Shown piece after piece: positions 43,779 through 52,554 of a stretch of 64,000 nt of DNA (positions within the stretch are counted from its first letter, which is position 1; each line of letters begins with the position of its first letter). The position numbers and the translations under genes were made by a program. The notes beneath the pieces are model-generated. The model was not told the origin of the DNA, did not search any database, and worked only from the letters and a program-made list of their open reading frames with translations. Source of the DNA: Streptomyces rishiriensis (GTDB lineage Bacteria > Actinomycetota > Actinomycetes > Streptomycetales > Streptomycetaceae); the NCBI RefSeq assembly GCF_030815485.1, contig NZ_JAUSWV010000002.1, positions 4,526,001-4,590,000 on the forward strand, in the 5' to 3' direction.

Positions 43779-44387
43779 TTGACCGACCACAACGGGCACC
43801 CGCAGCAGCCGCAGTACCCGCAGCAGCCGCAATCCCCGGAGCAGCCCGACCCGCGCACCTGGGAGATCCCTCAGCAGGTTCCGCCGGTCCAACAGGTCCC
43901 TGGTGCGGCCCCGGCCCCTGCTACGACCCCCGCAGTTGCCCCCGCCCCGGCGCCGGTCCCCGCCCCTGTCCCCGCCGCCGTACCGGCCCCACAGGTCTTC
44001 CAGGCCGGGCACGCCTGGATCGACGGCTACGAGCCCGGCAACCCCTGGCAGGCCAGCCTGTGCGTGGAGACGCCGTACGGCACCTTCGCCTATCCCCTCA
44101 CACCGAACACGATTCCCGAACTCCTCGAACAGATGGTCCTGGTGGCGCAGGAGCAGCAGGGGATGCCGGTCGGGTTCGACGAGGACCCCGAACCGTCGTC
44201 GGCGGACGAGGAGGTCGTGGACGAGGGACAGCAGGCGTCCGCGTCCGACATCCACAGTGGTCGGGCCGCGCGCCTGACGGGCTGGGCCGTCGTCCACGAT
44301 CTGTGGGAACGCGAGGACCCGACGGCGCGCATCGTGATGGGCGCCGTGGTGGTCGTACTGCTGCTGCTCGGTATCGTCCTGACCTGA
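43779..44387 (+). CDS. Tail-anchored Pro/Gln-rich membrane protein
   Basis: 202 residues from the TTG at 43779, placed by GAAGGACGAGAG. A Pro/Gln/Ala-rich head is followed by a compact domain (HAWIDGYEPGNPWQASLCVETPYGTFAYPLTPNTIPELLEQMVLVAQE), an acidic stretch, and a C-terminal membrane anchor (IVMGAVVVVLLLLGIVL). The first residues (LTDHNGHPQQ) echo those of the divergent TcpC-like protein (MTDHNSPAG). First gene of the plus-strand arm. Function unknown. Confidence 0.8.
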   Translation: MTDHNGHPQQPQYPQQPQSPEQPDPRTWEIPQQVPPVQQVPGAAPAPATTPAVAPAPAPVPAPVPAAVPAPQVFQAGHAWIDGYEPGNPWQASLCVETPYGTFAYPLTPNTIPELLEQMVLVAQEQQGMPVGFDEDPEPSSADEEVVDEGQQASASDIHSGRAARLTGWAVVHDLWEREDPTARIVMGAVVVVLLLLGIVLT

Positions 44388-44607
44388 TCGCGCGGACGGA
44401 CCGGGTGATCGTCTGATGGTGGACGCACGGGCGAAGACCTCGCGGCCCGCCGCCGTCAACGCGTCCCTCCCCGGCGTCGACGTACGCCCCGTCGCCCGTC
44501 CCGCCGCCCCGCGCGGGCAGGCCGCGGGCCACGGGGTCCACGACCGGGCCGCGGCCTTCGCCCGTGCCGCCGACGCTTCCCCGACAGCAGCCCGCAGGAG
44601 TCGAACG

Positions 44608-44970
44608 ATGACCAATACCGAACCCGCAGCCGAGGAACCGGAGTTCTACTTCGCGGACGTCTTCGTCTTCGTCTCCGACTATTTGGCCCAGATGATCCGC
44701 CGCCGGGTCAACGGCGCCACGGCCACCTGGTGCCCCACGTGGTGGGAGCACCCCGAGGCAGGCGCTCGCCTCTCCGCGCTCTGGCTGGCCTGGGAACACC
44801 TGCGTCAGGATCCGGCGCTCGGCATGTCGACGTGGTGGCTGCACCACGCCGACCCGCATCTGCGGGTCCTGATGGACGCCGACTCCGGTCCTTTCGCGGC
44901 CTGTTCACCCAAGGACGGGCATACGGCGTACCCGTTCGACCCGCTGCCGGTGGATCCACGTCCCGAGTGA
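44608..44970 (+). CDS. DUF4913-like protein
   Basis: 120 residues from the ATG at 44608 (after GCAGGAG). YFADVFVFVSDYLAQMIRRRVNG, TWCPTWWEHPEAGARLSALWLAWEHLR and GMSTWWLHHADPHLRVLMDADSGPFAAC fit DUF4913, a family met mostly in actinobacterial conjugation and plasmid loci. Soluble, without known activity; the family assignment is from memory. About 220 bp upstream is without a convincing gene. Confidence 0.82.
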   Translation: MTNTEPAAEEPEFYFADVFVFVSDYLAQMIRRRVNGATATWCPTWWEHPEAGARLSALWLAWEHLRQDPALGMSTWWLHHADPHLRVLMDADSGPFAACSPKDGHTAYPFDPLPVDPRPE

Positions 44971-45125
44971 TCGGGGCGGCCGGAGCGGAACCGATTTCCC
45001 GTGTTTTCCCGGCTCTGGCGCGGCCTTTCCCTGCCGGGAATCCTCGCGGCCTCCCTCGTCCGCCTCCACCTACCGTGTCCCGGTCACCCGCCGTACCGGA
45101 TCAGCACAAGGGAGGCGCGGGAAGC

Positions 45126-45794
45126 GTGGATGTGCCTGAGGAGGGCAAGCGCTCGGGGCTGCTCGCCCTGGCGGTGCTCGGAGTTCTGCTGGTCGCCGTG
45201 CTCACGGTGTTCACCGTCTTCGACGGGGACGATTCGGGCGGCGACGACGGCGCGGCGACTTCCGCCGCCACGGCCGCACGGCAGGACGGAGCGAACGCGG
45301 ACTCCGGATCCGGCGGAACACAGCAGCCGAGCGGCGGCGCCACCCCCATCGTCGCGCTCACCGAGGTGGCCGCGGCGCACGAGGTCATGGCGAAGTACAT
45401 GGCCGGCCTCAACACGTACGACCACGCCAGCAAGCCGGCCGCCTGGAGCGCCCCGCTGCTGCAACTGACCACCGGTGACACGCAGATGGAGCAGGTGACC
45501 GCCCTGCCCACCGGCAAGGACTGGGCCCAGTGCGAGGCAGGCCGGTGCTCCTCGAAGGGCACCGCGACCGTCGTGCGGGACGCGATGATCTCGGACGACC
45601 TGGTGCGTGACAGCGGCCGGTCGATCTCCAGCGTCGTGAACGTGACCGCCGCACGGACCACCGACGGCCAGACCGTCACGGAGTCCAACCGGTGGCTGGT
45701 GACCGTCAAGGAGGAGAGCGGCGTGTGGGTCGTCTCCGGCTTCGACATCTTCGGTCTCGGCGACGTGGGCGCCTCTGACGAATCGGGGGAGTGA
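45126..45794 (+). CDS. Single-span membrane protein of the plus arm
   Basis: 222 residues from the GTG at 45126 (GGGAGG 10 bp upstream). A short cytosolic head, one membrane segment (SGLLALAVLGVLLVAVLTVFTVF), an Asp/Gly/Ser linker and an extracellular NTF2/SnoaL-like domain (IVALTEVAAAHEVMAKYMAGLNTYDH, AWSAPLLQLTTGDTQ, TESNRWLVTVKEESGVWVVSGFDI). The outline is like a small VirB8/TcpC-type protein. It ends 6 bp before the hydrolase gene, so they are co-transcribed. Confidence 0.8.
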   Translation: MDVPEEGKRSGLLALAVLGVLLVAVLTVFTVFDGDDSGGDDGAATSAATAARQDGANADSGSGGTQQPSGGATPIVALTEVAAAHEVMAKYMAGLNTYDHASKPAAWSAPLLQLTTGDTQMEQVTALPTGKDWAQCEAGRCSSKGTATVVRDAMISDDLVRDSGRSISSVVNVTAARTTDGQTVTESNRWLVTVKEESGVWVVSGFDIFGLGDVGASDESGE

Positions 45795-45800
45795 TCCGGC

Positions 45801-47906
45801 ATGGTGGCACCCGCCGTACTGGCGGCCGCGCAGAAGGCCGCGAAGATCGCCAAGACCGCCAAGAAGGCCCGTCAGGCCGCGTCCGGGGGAGGCGGCCAGG
45901 GCGACGACAAGGGCAAGGACAAGAGCAACCTCAAGCTCTGGCTCATCCTCGGCGGCAGCGGCGGACTGCTGACATTCGGTGGCATATCCCTGGTGACCAT
46001 CATCCTCATGGGCATGATCGGCGGGACCGGGAACGGCGCTGTCGCGGCCGCCTGCGGCGACTACGCCGACAACGCCAGCGCCGGCAACACCGGTGACGCC
46101 GCGGCCACGAACCCGATCCTGCCGGCCGGCAAGGTGTACATGCCGAGCGAGGCGGCACGCAACGAGATACCGCCGAAGATGATCCTCGCCGCGATGCGCG
46201 CCGCCGCCCGCTACGAGGGCCTCGACTGGGCCCTCATCGCCGGGCAGATGTACCAGGAGACCAAGTTCGGTCAGGACAAGTCGGCAGCACCCGGGGGAAA
46301 GAACTCCCTCGGCTACATGGGCATCCTCCAGTTCGGCACCCCTGCTTGGACGGACTACGGCGCCGACGGCAACGGGGACGGCAAGAAGGACCTCTACAAC
46401 ATCGACGACGCGGCCTGGGCCGCCGCCAACTTCCTGCACGCCAAGAAGGCCGAGACCGCACCCTTCAAGGCGTTGCAGATCTACTCCGGATCCACGGCCT
46501 CCAACACGATCTACCCGCGTGTCGTCATCACCCAGGCCACCCGCTATCACGGGGTCCTTACGGGCGATCAGGCTCTGATCAAGCGCTGGTACGCCCATCT
46601 CAAGGAGACCGTCGAGAAGAACCCCGACTTCCCCACGCTCGGGCAGCAGTCGGACATCCCGGAGCCGGTCGGCAACAACGCCCAGCCCGGCTCGGCCCTC
46701 AGCATCGCCGCGACCTCCCCCCGTTCGTGGTCCACCCCGCCGCTGGACGCGGGCGACGACGCGCAGACCACCACGGCCATGGCGCCGGCCGCGTACACCA
46801 CGAGCACCCTCGACACGACCGGCGTCGGCACCGTCGCCTTCCCCGAGGCGAAGCAGCCCACCGGTGGGGCCGGCTGGCAGTGGCCCCTGAAGGAGGGCAG
46901 CTACACCCTCGGCACCAAGTACCACGAGAACGGCAGCATGTGGAGCCTCGGCTACCACACCGGCCTCGACCTCGTGGCGACCTCCGGCACCCCGATCTAC
47001 GCCCCGGCCGACGGCAAGGTCGTCCACGCGGGCCCCGGCGGCTCGTACGGCAACGAGACGGAGATCCAGCACGCCGACGGCGTCATCACGCTGTACGCCC
47101 ACCAGACTTCGATCAAGGTGTCCGTCGGACAGACGGTCAAACGCGGCGACCAGATCGGCACGGTCGGCGCGACCGGTAACGTCACCGGGCCCCACCTGCA
47201 CTGGGAGGTGCGGGTCCCGGGGGTCGACAACCCGTTCGTCGGCGGTCAGGACGCGGGCCCCGGCATGGTCGACCCTCAGGCATGGATGAAGGGCCGGATC
47301 ACCGCCAACCCGGACTACGGCACCGTTCCGGGTTCCGTCGACGAGGACCAGGGCAAGGACGCCCAGTACGCCGACTGCGCGGAGGAGAACGGCAGCGCGG
47401 CCGTCGCCCCGGACGGCGCCGGTGCCTCCGGCGTCATCCCCGACGCCGACGACCCCGTGATCCGCGCGGTCCTCGGCTGGGCCCAGCGGGGCATCGGCGT
47501 CCCCTATGTGTTCGGCGCTCCGCGACTCCAGGGCCAGAGCCCCACCAGCTTCGACTGCTCGAGCTTCACGCAGTGGGTGTACTACATGGCCAGCGGCGGG
47601 AAGATCAACATCGGCACGACGACGTACACGCAGGAGCCCTACCTCAAGAAGTACGAGGTGTCGCTGTCCGAGGCCCAGCCCGGCGACGTCATCTTCTTCC
47701 GGCCGGAGGCCGGCCATTCGGGCCACGTGGGCCTGGTCTGGGACCCCAAGGGCCACAAAATCATCCATGCTCCGCGGCCGGGCAAGACGGTCGAGTTCAG
47801 CAAGTGGGACTACCAGGACCAGATCACCGGCGTCTACCGCGTCCCGATCCCGCCGGGCACGGACCCGGTCGAAGGCGACGGCACGGGCCAAGAGAAGGGC
47901 GCCTGA
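45801..47906 (+). CDS. Three-domain peptidoglycan hydrolase (SLT + M23 + NlpC/P60)
   Basis: 701 residues. A cytosolic basic head and a membrane anchor (LWLILGGSGGLLTFGGISLVTIILMGMIGG, ~46-75) precede three cell-wall domains. First, a lytic transglycosylase-like fold with candidate catalytic Glu in GQMYQETKFGQ (~151). Second, an M23 endopeptidase with zinc ligands in YHTGLDLV (~386) and HLHW (~465). Third, an NlpC/P60 domain with the Cys in SFDCSSFTQW (~585) and His in SGHVGLVWD (~641). It cuts glycan and peptide links, clearing the wall for the secretion channel (VirB1-like role). Three hydrolases in one chain is richer than the usual two. Confidence 0.92.
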   Translation: MVAPAVLAAAQKAAKIAKTAKKARQAASGGGGQGDDKGKDKSNLKLWLILGGSGGLLTFGGISLVTIILMGMIGGTGNGAVAAACGDYADNASAGNTGDAAATNPILPAGKVYMPSEAARNEIPPKMILAAMRAAARYEGLDWALIAGQMYQETKFGQDKSAAPGGKNSLGYMGILQFGTPAWTDYGADGNGDGKKDLYNIDDAAWAAANFLHAKKAETAPFKALQIYSGSTASNTIYPRVVITQATRYHGVLTGDQALIKRWYAHLKETVEKNPDFPTLGQQSDIPEPVGNNAQPGSALSIAATSPRSWSTPPLDAGDDAQTTTAMAPAAYTTSTLDTTGVGTVAFPEAKQPTGGAGWQWPLKEGSYTLGTKYHENGSMWSLGYHTGLDLVATSGTPIYAPADGKVVHAGPGGSYGNETEIQHADGVITLYAHQTSIKVSVGQTVKRGDQIGTVGATGNVTGPHLHWEVRVPGVDNPFVGGQDAGPGMVDPQAWMKGRITANPDYGTVPGSVDEDQGKDAQYADCAEENGSAAVAPDGAGASGVIPDADDPVIRAVLGWAQRGIGVPYVFGAPRLQGQSPTSFDCSSFTQWVYYMASGGKINIGTTTYTQEPYLKKYEVSLSEAQPGDVIFFRPEAGHSGHVGLVWDPKGHKIIHAPRPGKTVEFSKWDYQDQITGVYRVPIPPGTDPVEGDGTGQEKGA

Positions 47907-47910
47907 GACG

Positions 47911-48524
47911 GTGGCCACCGCACGGCACCCCTTGTCGGCCGTCGCCGCCGGCACCGTCCTGTCACGGGGACTCGTCACCGGCTGCGGGGGCGACGACGGT
48001 CGGGCGGGCGCGGAGGCGACCCGCCAGGACCGGCCCAGGGCCTCGGCCTCCACGACCCGGCTGGCCCGCTACCCGGGCGAGGCGATCCCCGGCCTCGCCC
48101 CGATCGGCGGCGGCCGGAATCTCGTCCTGCCCGCCGAGGCCCGACTGCTCGACACCGGCCGCGGATACGCGACCCGGGGCACCGGCGTGAACGAGCCCGT
48201 GTCGGTGATCGACCGGAGCACGGGGACGGGTGGATCGCCGCCGTGAACTTCGCCGAGGAAGCGGTGGCGTGGGACACCCGCACCGGCGTCGAACTGTGGC
48301 GGCAGGACACGGGCGGCAAGGACATCCGGCCGCGTACCGTGACGCCCCGGGGTGTCCTGTACGCGGAACTCGACCAGGAGGCCGCGGCCCTGGCGACGGG
48401 GAGCGGCCTGCTTCTCGGCATGCTCCCCGAGGACGTGGACATCCCCCTGGAGTTCACCAGCAACGGCTACACGCTCGTCACCGCCGACAACGCTCTCTTC
48501 GCCTTCGCGGCGACGAGGGCCTGA
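47911..48524 (+). pseudogene. Decayed lipoprotein with beta-propeller (PQQ-like) remnant
   Basis: The GTG at 47911 opens a short protein with a lipobox (LVTGC) and text LARYPGEAIPGLAPIGGGRN that ends at 48246 in another frame. From 48243 a 93-residue frame (AVAWDTRTGVELWRQDTGG … TSNGYTLVTADNALFAFA) continues as the last blades of a PQQ/WD-type propeller. Together they look like one lipoprotein that lost most of its propeller and its frame. A GTGA overlap (48243-48246) could still couple two small products. It sits between the hydrolase and the coupling ATPase. Confidence 0.6.
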
Positions 48525-48584
48525 CCGGACCGCTCGACCGAGCTTCCCAGACAGTTCCGAAGTCCAGAAAGGACGGACCCGCGG

Positions 48585-50315
48585 GTGACCGCAGAACAGC
48601 AGAAGAAGCCCCGCGCCGAGGACGACTGGACCTTCGAGATCGTCATCGCCGTCGCGGTCGTGCTCCTCGTCGGCGCCGGTGCCTGGCTGGCGGCGAAGGT
48701 CGGGGCCGGGTACGCCGACGCGCCCGCGCCGGCCGGCAATCCGTTGACGTTCCTCGTCGAGGTGATCAAGGGCGACTACAGCTGGCCGGGTTCGGCGGCC
48801 AGTGCCGTCGCGGCCGGCGAGGGGGTGGTGGTCGGGATTCTCGGCCTGGTCGCCCACCGGGTGCGGGAGCGGTTCAGGAACAAGCCCAAGGTGGACGGCG
48901 CCGCCCGGCACCTCGCGAAGGGCGAGGAGCTCGGCAAGCTGACCATGAAGGGCGCGGCCGCCACCGCCGAGCGTCTCGGCGTGCAGTCGAGCACGCCGGG
49001 CGTGTTCATCGGACGGTCCGTCAAGGGGCGTCAGCCGCTGTACGGGTCGTACGAGGACATGCACGTCGACATCTGGGGCCCGCGGACCGGCAAGACGACC
49101 CGGCGGGCCATTCCCGCCATCCTGGACGGGCCCGGCGCCGTCCTCGTCACCTCCAACAAGCGCGACATCGTGGACGCGACCCGGGGTCCGCGGACCGCGC
49201 GCGGCCCGGTGTGGGTGTTCGACCCGCAGCAGGTCGCGCAGGAGGAGCCGAGCTGGTGGTGGAACCCGCTGTCGTACGTCACCGACGTGGCCAGGGCCCG
49301 CAAGATGGCCGACCACTTCGCCAGCGGCTCGCGGGACGCCAACGCCTCCACCGACGCCTTCTTCGACCCGGCGGGACAGGACCTGCTCGCCAACCTGCTG
49401 CTCGCCGCCGCCTGCGCCAAGGCGCCGATCACGCAGATCTACACCTGGCTGTCCAACCCCAGGGACGACGCTCCGGAGCGGATCCTGCGCGGCGCCGGCC
49501 ACGCCATGTCCGCGGACGGGCTGTCCGGCGTGATCAACGCCCCCGACAAGCAGCGCAGCGGCATCTACGGCGTCGCCCAGCAGATGGCGTCCTGCCTGGT
49601 CAATCCCGAGGTCAACCGGTGGGTCACGCCCCCGGCCGACGAGTACGCGGGCGAGTTCGACCCGCACGCGTTCGTCCGGGGCGGCGGCACCCTGTACTCG
49701 CTGAGCCGCGAGGGACGCGACTCCGCCGGGCCACTGGTGACCGCGCTGACCGTGGCCGTCGTCGAGGCGGCCGAGGAGTACGCCACCACCCAGCGCGGCG
49801 GCCGTCTCCCGCTGCCCCTCGTCGGTGTCCTCGACGAGGCGGCCAACGTGTGCCGCTGGCGGAACCTGCCCGACCTGTACTCGCACTACGGCTCGCGCGG
49901 GATCATCCTGATGACGATCCTCCAGTCCTGGGCGCAGGGCATCGAGGTGTGGGGCGAGCGCGGCATGGAGAAGCTGTGGTCCGCCGCGAACGTCCGCGTC
50001 TACGGCGGTGGCGTCTCGGACACCCGCTTCCTGGGTGATCTGAGCGAGCTGGCCGGCGAGTACGAGCTGCGCGAGTACCAGACCAGCCGTGAGTCGGAGT
50101 TCGGCGGCTGGTCCGGCAACCGCGCGATCAGCGAGTCCACGCGCCGCGAGCGCGTCCTGCAGGTCTCCGACCTCGGCGCGATGCCGCCCGGCCGGGCCCT
50201 CGTCCTCGCCTCCGGCACCAAGCCGGTGCTGGTCGAGACGGTCCCGTGGTGGGAGGGCGGGTACGCCGCCGAGGTCCAGGCCTCGCTGAAGAAGTACGAC
50301 CCCGGGGCGCGCTGA
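48585..50315 (+). CDS. VirD4/TraG-like coupling ATPase
   Basis: 576 residues from the GTG at 48585. Two membrane segments lie in the first ~100 residues (TFEIVIAVAVVLLVGAGAWLAA; AAGEGVVVGILGLVAHRV). Walker A is the unusual DIWGPRTGKTT (~165). Walker B is LPLVGVLDEAANVCRWRNLPDL (~414), followed by GSRGIILMTILQSWAQG, the TraG/VirD4 pattern. Coupling proteins select and feed substrates into the channel. It is the last gene of the plus-strand arm, followed by a strong hairpin. Confidence 0.93.
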   Translation: MTAEQQKKPRAEDDWTFEIVIAVAVVLLVGAGAWLAAKVGAGYADAPAPAGNPLTFLVEVIKGDYSWPGSAASAVAAGEGVVVGILGLVAHRVRERFRNKPKVDGAARHLAKGEELGKLTMKGAAATAERLGVQSSTPGVFIGRSVKGRQPLYGSYEDMHVDIWGPRTGKTTRRAIPAILDGPGAVLVTSNKRDIVDATRGPRTARGPVWVFDPQQVAQEEPSWWWNPLSYVTDVARARKMADHFASGSRDANASTDAFFDPAGQDLLANLLLAAACAKAPITQIYTWLSNPRDDAPERILRGAGHAMSADGLSGVINAPDKQRSGIYGVAQQMASCLVNPEVNRWVTPPADEYAGEFDPHAFVRGGGTLYSLSREGRDSAGPLVTALTVAVVEAAEEYATTQRGGRLPLPLVGVLDEAANVCRWRNLPDLYSHYGSRGIILMTILQSWAQGIEVWGERGMEKLWSAANVRVYGGGVSDTRFLGDLSELAGEYELREYQTSRESEFGGWSGNRAISESTRRERVLQVSDLGAMPPGRALVLASGTKPVLVETVPWWEGGYAAEVQASLKKYDPGAR

Positions 50316-50356
50316 GCCGGCGGCGGCACAAAGAGGCGAGAGGGATGAGGAATGAA

Positions 50357-50396
50357 GGATGAGGGCCCGGAGGCGGATGCCTCCGGGCCCTCATCC
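50357..50396. terminator. Perfect 18-bp hairpin after the coupling ATPase gene
   Basis: GGATGAGGGCCCGGAGGC, loop GGAT and the exact complement, 41 bp past the stop; it also lies 91 bp beyond the end of the convergent surface-protein gene. Confidence 0.85.
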
Positions 50397-50487
50397 CGTG
50401 TTACGCCGTATTCCCCCGTGGCTCCCGGTGTCTCCGCGCGAACTCCCCGCGGTCTGCCGGTCTGCCGGTCTGCCGGTCGTCCGGTGA

Positions 50488-51771
50488 TCAGGCGCGTGCC
50501 GCCCGGCGACGACGCGTGCCGAGCCAGGCCGCCGCACCGCCGACGGCCAGCAGAGCGGCCGCGAGGGCGCCGTAGAGGCCCGCGCCCGAACCGGTGGCGG
50601 CCAGCGAACCGGTCGCGCTCGTGGTGTTCGTCGTGCCGCCGGTCGTGCCACCCGTGGTGGCGGCTGCCGAGCCGGTGGCGGATGCCGACGGGGAGGCCGA
50701 CGTCGACGGGGTCGTGGAGGATGACGTCGACGGGGTCGTGGACGGCGTACCGCTCGGCGTGGCGGCCAGGGCCGGGCCGGCCTTCACCTGGGTCTCGGCG
50801 CCGTTGAAGCCCCAGGTGTCGCCCATGGAGAACAGCGCCTCCAGCGGGACGACGGTGTCCTTCTTGATGTCGCTCTTCTCGCCCAGCGAGAGGTACAGCT
50901 TGATGCTCGCGGTACCCGCGGAGGCGCCGAACCCCTTGGGTATGACCGGGAGTTCCCACTCGCTGTCGTTGAACTCCTTCAGCTTGACGATCTTGCCGTC
51001 GACCTCGGCCTCCAGGACGAAGTCGGGATGGCCGGCGCCCTCACGGAACTGCTGGGCCGACACGGTGCGCCGGAGCTCGGCGGGGAACTCGCCGGGGCCG
51101 GTGGCCGTGGCGTCGAGCACCAGCTCGGCACGCTGACCCGGTCGGGCGACGGCACCCGTCTTCTGCTCCCACGCCACGTTCAGCTTGCCGGGCGTGATCG
51201 CCGGGTCGATCGTGAAGACCTGGGTGTTGCGGGCCGGGTCGTCGTCGGTGTCGCCGATCAGCCGCCCGGCGGTGAGGGTGAAGTCACCGTCGTTGGTGGG
51301 GTAGGAGGCGCCGAGGCCGACCGTGACCTTCCAGGTGTACTCGGTCTTCGCCGGGATGGAGAAGTGGGAGGCCGCGTTCCCGGTGGCCGGGAAGAACAGC
51401 CCCTGGAACGAGCCGTCCTGGCGCCCGACGGCCGACTTGGTCGCGGGCGCGTCGATCGCGGTCACGCCGAAGACGATGGAGTCCTTCAGCACCGGGCTCG
51501 GACCGTCCGGCGTGCCCGGCAGCCAGGCGGAGAAGTCCTGCGCCTTGTCGGAGGAGTTGGCGACCGTCAGGATCATCGACTCCGTCGCCCCGCCGCGCTT
51601 CAGCGGGCCGGTGGGGGCGGGCGCGCCGAGCGTCATCCTCAGCGCGTGCTCGCCCGCCTTGTCGGCGGCGAACGCGGTGCCCGGGACCAAGGCGGCGCCG
51701 GCGACAGCGGTGACGACGGCGGTCGCGGCCACGGTGCGGATGCGGCGGGCGGCGACGGAACGAGCGGACAT
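50488..51771 (-). CDS. Sortase-anchored (LAATG) surface protein
   Basis: 427 residues from the ATG at 51771 (after GGGGGATTCATC). A signal peptide (IRTVAATAVVTAVAGAALVPGTAFA) precedes a two-part beta-rich domain, a Thr/Ser/Pro/Gly spacer (~350-395), the sortase signal LAATG, a hydrophobic segment and the basic tail GTRRRRAARA. Streptomyces class E sortases prefer LAxTG, so the protein is probably linked to the wall. No sortase gene is in the window. Binding function unknown. Confidence 0.9.
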   Translation of the reverse strand: MSARSVAARRIRTVAATAVVTAVAGAALVPGTAFAADKAGEHALRMTLGAPAPTGPLKRGGATESMILTVANSSDKAQDFSAWLPGTPDGPSPVLKDSIVFGVTAIDAPATKSAVGRQDGSFQGLFFPATGNAASHFSIPAKTEYTWKVTVGLGASYPTNDGDFTLTAGRLIGDTDDDPARNTQVFTIDPAITPGKLNVAWEQKTGAVARPGQRAELVLDATATGPGEFPAELRRTVSAQQFREGAGHPDFVLEAEVDGKIVKLKEFNDSEWELPVIPKGFGASAGTASIKLYLSLGEKSDIKKDTVVPLEALFSMGDTWGFNGAETQVKAGPALAATPSGTPSTTPSTSSSTTPSTSASPSASATGSAAATTGGTTGGTTNTTSATGSLAATGSGAGLYGALAAALLAVGGAAAWLGTRRRRAARA

Positions 51772-51839
51772 GATGAATCCCCCCAAGGAATCGATCAGCA
51801 GGGGCACGCCGGGATGACCGCGGCATGACCTGCGTTGGA

Positions 51840-51950
51840 AGCGTGACGACGGCGAAGTACGACAACGAAGTACGACGACGAAGTGCGACGACGACGTGCG
51901 GCGAACAACAGAAGCGTGGCGACGACGAAGTGCGACGAGCGGCACGTGCG
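51840..51950. repeat. 12-13 bp direct repeats (ACGAAGTACGAC type)
   Basis: At least five copies of ACGAAG(T/G)(A/G)CGAC with ACGACG spacers (51852-51900 and again at 51922-51945) lie upstream of the surface-protein gene. Regular and A-rich for this genome; could be binding sites or slippage products. Confidence 0.6.
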
Positions 51951-52032
51951 ACAGAAGGAAGAGAAGTGACCGCCCGCCGGTACTGCTTGTCCCCCCGGCG
52001 GCTCGCGGTGCACTCATCTTCACCTGGATCCC

Positions 52033-52263
52033 TCAGGTGATCAATCGTCGCTCCGTCACCACTTCGCAACAGCGCCGGAAGCGACGATTCCGCTGGTCAG
52101 GAGCCGACAGGGCCGATGGTACCGACGAGGATCCGGCGCTGGTGGACCGGCGGGGCGCAGGTTGTCGCGGGCGAGGCGGTGGGGCGGCGGCGGCAGCGGT
52201 GGTGAGGAGGCCGCCGGTCGTGGCCGGCATGCCGACGGCCTTGGCGAGTCTGGCGGGATTCAT
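52033..52263 (-). CDS. Possible small protein or signal-peptide remnant
   Basis: An ATG at 52263 follows AGGGGAACGC and opens a frame with a plausible exported start (NPARLAKAVGMPATTGGLLTTAAAAAPPP), then 40 Arg/Ser-rich residues without family likeness. The tail looks out of frame, so this may be the 5' remnant of a lost secreted protein. Weak. Confidence 0.3.
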   Translation of the reverse strand: MNPARLAKAVGMPATTGGLLTTAAAAAPPPRPRQPAPRRSTSAGSSSVPSALSAPDQRNRRFRRCCEVVTERRLIT

Positions 52264-52554
52264 GCGTTCCCCTGGTCGGAAAAAAGGCCTTCGTGATCGT
52301 GACGCATCGGGAACAGCCTTGATCGTGCGACTTTCTGCCCACTCGTCTGGTGGTTCTCTGTCCAGGTCTTCGCAACGTCTCCGCGTGGTCTCCATGCGTC
52401 TTCACCTGCTGAGCGGAGTGTGATGTTGCTACTTCGTTAAGTAGTTCCGCTTGACGCCGACGGCCGCCGCCGCGTTGTCTTTTCAGACACCTGGGTCTAC
52501 CTGTCACACCCATGTGTCCGGAATCGCACCGAACGCACCTGAAGTGAGCCCCGA

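Larger units (their letters stand above)
51772..52554. other. 783-bp spacer with direct repeats, a possible small gene and the promoter of the XylF-like gene
   Basis: It holds the repeat tract at 51840-51950, a short minus-strand frame at 52033-52263, and an A/T-rich part at 52405-52450 (GTGATGTTGCTACTTCGTTAAG). The last part is probably the regulatory region for the binding-protein gene starting at 52555. Nothing else is recognised. Confidence 0.5.
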
